The notes under the pieces were generated by a model. It saw nothing but the letters and a program-made list of their open reading frames with translations. It was not told the origin of the DNA and ran no database searches. From an uncultured Clostridia bacterium (GTDB lineage Bacteria > Bacillota > Clostridia > Christensenellales > Borkfalkiaceae), in assembly GCA_958419945.1 (NCBI GenBank), contig CATZIC010000087.1:1-5292 (forward strand): a DNA stretch of 5,292 bases, in the 5' to 3' direction. The position numbers were made by a program, and so were the translations under genes. Below, piece by piece: positions 4,678 to 5,292 of the stretch (positions are counted from its first letter, which is position 1; every line of letters starts with the position of its first letter).

Positions 4678-4723
4678 CTATAAGCCCGTTATCGCATATT
4701 ATTATGTGATTATGCTGCGATAA
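4678..4723. repeat. Copy B of the 16-base repeat, with adjoining inverted repeat
   Basis: CTATAAGCCCGTTATC (4678-4693) is identical and in the same orientation to 1735-1750. Its last bases also form an 8-bp inverted repeat, TTATCGCA (4689-4696) with TGCGATAA (4716-4723), around a 19-base loop. The flanks otherwise differ from copy A. Confidence 0.6.
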
Positions 4724-4771
4724 TATCTTTATATCGTAATTCAAAAAAACAAATTCGGCATTTAAAACGCT

Positions 4772-4799
4772 TTGTTTTTAACCGCACATATGGTACAAT
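4772..4799 (+). promoter_or_regulatory. Extended -10 promoter of the HAD phosphatase gene
   Basis: TACAAT (4794-4799) is preceded by TGG (4791-4793), making an extended -10 (TGnTACAAT). A weak -35, TTGTTT (4772-4777), lies 16 bases upstream. Initiation near 4806 gives a leader of about 22 bases containing the GGTGA ribosome site (4820-4824) before ATG 4828. Confidence 0.6.
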
Positions 4800-4827
4800 A
4801 CGGATATCAAAATAACCATGGTGAATT

Positions 4828-5292
4828 ATGAAATATAAAATTGCCGTATTCGATATGGACGGAACCATTTTGAATACGCTTGAGGACTTAAAAGATTCTT
4901 TAAACTTTGCGCTTTCAAAATTCGGTTATAATAATCGCACCCTTGACGAGGTAAAGGGCTTTGTCGGTAACGGAATCCCAAAACTTATAGAAAGAGCTTT
5001 ACCGAGCGGCGTGGATGAGGTTACCCGAACCGCCGTTTACGAGGTTTTTACCGACCGTTATAAGGTGCATTGTAAGGACAAAACCTGTGTGTACGACGGC
5101 ATAAACAAGGCTCTTGACAACCTTAAATCCAAGGGTATAAAAACCTGCGTGGTTTCAAATAAGGACGACTATGCGGTTAAGGAACTTTCCGAACTTTACT
5201 TCGGCAATCGCTTTGATTTTTCTCTGGGAAGAAAGGACGGCGTTCCTAAAAAACCCTCACCCGATATGGTTTTGGCCGCTTTAAACTACTTC
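4828..5292 (+). CDS. HAD-superfamily phosphatase, phosphoglycolate phosphatase-like (3' end outside window)
   Basis: The window holds the first 155 residues; relatives are about 210-230 long. Motif I is FDMDGT with nucleophile Asp9 and acid/base Asp11. A helical cap covers about 15-85, including TLEDLKDSL (17-25) and GFVGNGIPKLIERAL (44-58), as in phosphoglycolate phosphatase-type (Gph) enzymes. Motif II is VVSNK with Ser110. Motif III is KKPSPD with Lys141/142. Motif IV, the metal-binding Asp pair, would follow beyond the edge. The likely reaction is hydrolysis of a small phosphomonoester in the cytoplasm, Mg2+-dependent; phosphoglycolate is only a guess from cap type. The start is ATG 4828 with GGTGA three bases upstream; the upstream ATG at 4818 is out of frame and stops after six codons. 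It has its own promoter. Confidence 0.9.
   Translation, partial: MKYKIAVFDMDGTILNTLEDLKDSLNFALSKFGYNNRTLDEVKGFVGNGIPKLIERALPSGVDEVTRTAVYEVFTDRYKVHCKDKTCVYDGINKALDNLKSKGIKTCVVSNKDDYAVKELSELYFGNRFDFSLGRKDGVPKKPSPDMVLAALNYF

Overview
The window looks like chromosomal DNA of a low-GC, probably gut-associated Clostridia-type Firmicute. Three things point that way: a tetrahydrofolate (THF) riboswitch in front of a FolT-type vitamin transporter, a SpoVB/MurJ-like flippase, and near-consensus sigma-A promoters with intrinsic terminators. No rRNA, tRNA, CRISPR array, transposase or phage gene is visible. The taxonomic placement is inference.

Layout. Positions 1-308 are mostly non-coding. A possible truncated minus-strand reading frame runs off the left edge, followed by an AT-rich hairpin and, at 260-288, a strong plus-strand promoter. 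This promoter drives a two-gene unit: a four-helix membrane protein of unknown function (309-863) and a cytoplasmic SGNH/GDSL hydrolase with an intact catalytic set (912-1574). The unit ends at a very strong terminator (1591-1633). Positions 1634-1929 hold no convincing gene. They contain remnants of dispersed intergenic repeats and the terminator of the minus-strand folT gene.

The central block is on the minus strand. A flippase gene (2814-4292) has a good Shine-Dalgarno and promoter, but its only sensible start codon is ATT. Downstream of it is an independent folT unit: perfect promoter, THF aptamer, small hairpin, intrinsic terminator, a hairpin covering the ribosome binding site, then folT (1930-2556). 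The cell would make the folate-specific membrane subunit of an ECF transporter only when reduced folate is scarce.

A small plus-strand gene of unknown function (about 4345-4638) diverges from the flippase. After a 189-base gap with an extended -10 promoter, the window ends inside a HAD-family phosphatase gene (4828 onward).

There is no clear new multi-gene system here. The points most worth checking are the two-level expression platform of the THF riboswitch, the ATT start of the flippase, and an exact 16-base repeat (1735-1750 and 4678-4693) that brackets the folT/flippase/small-gene block.
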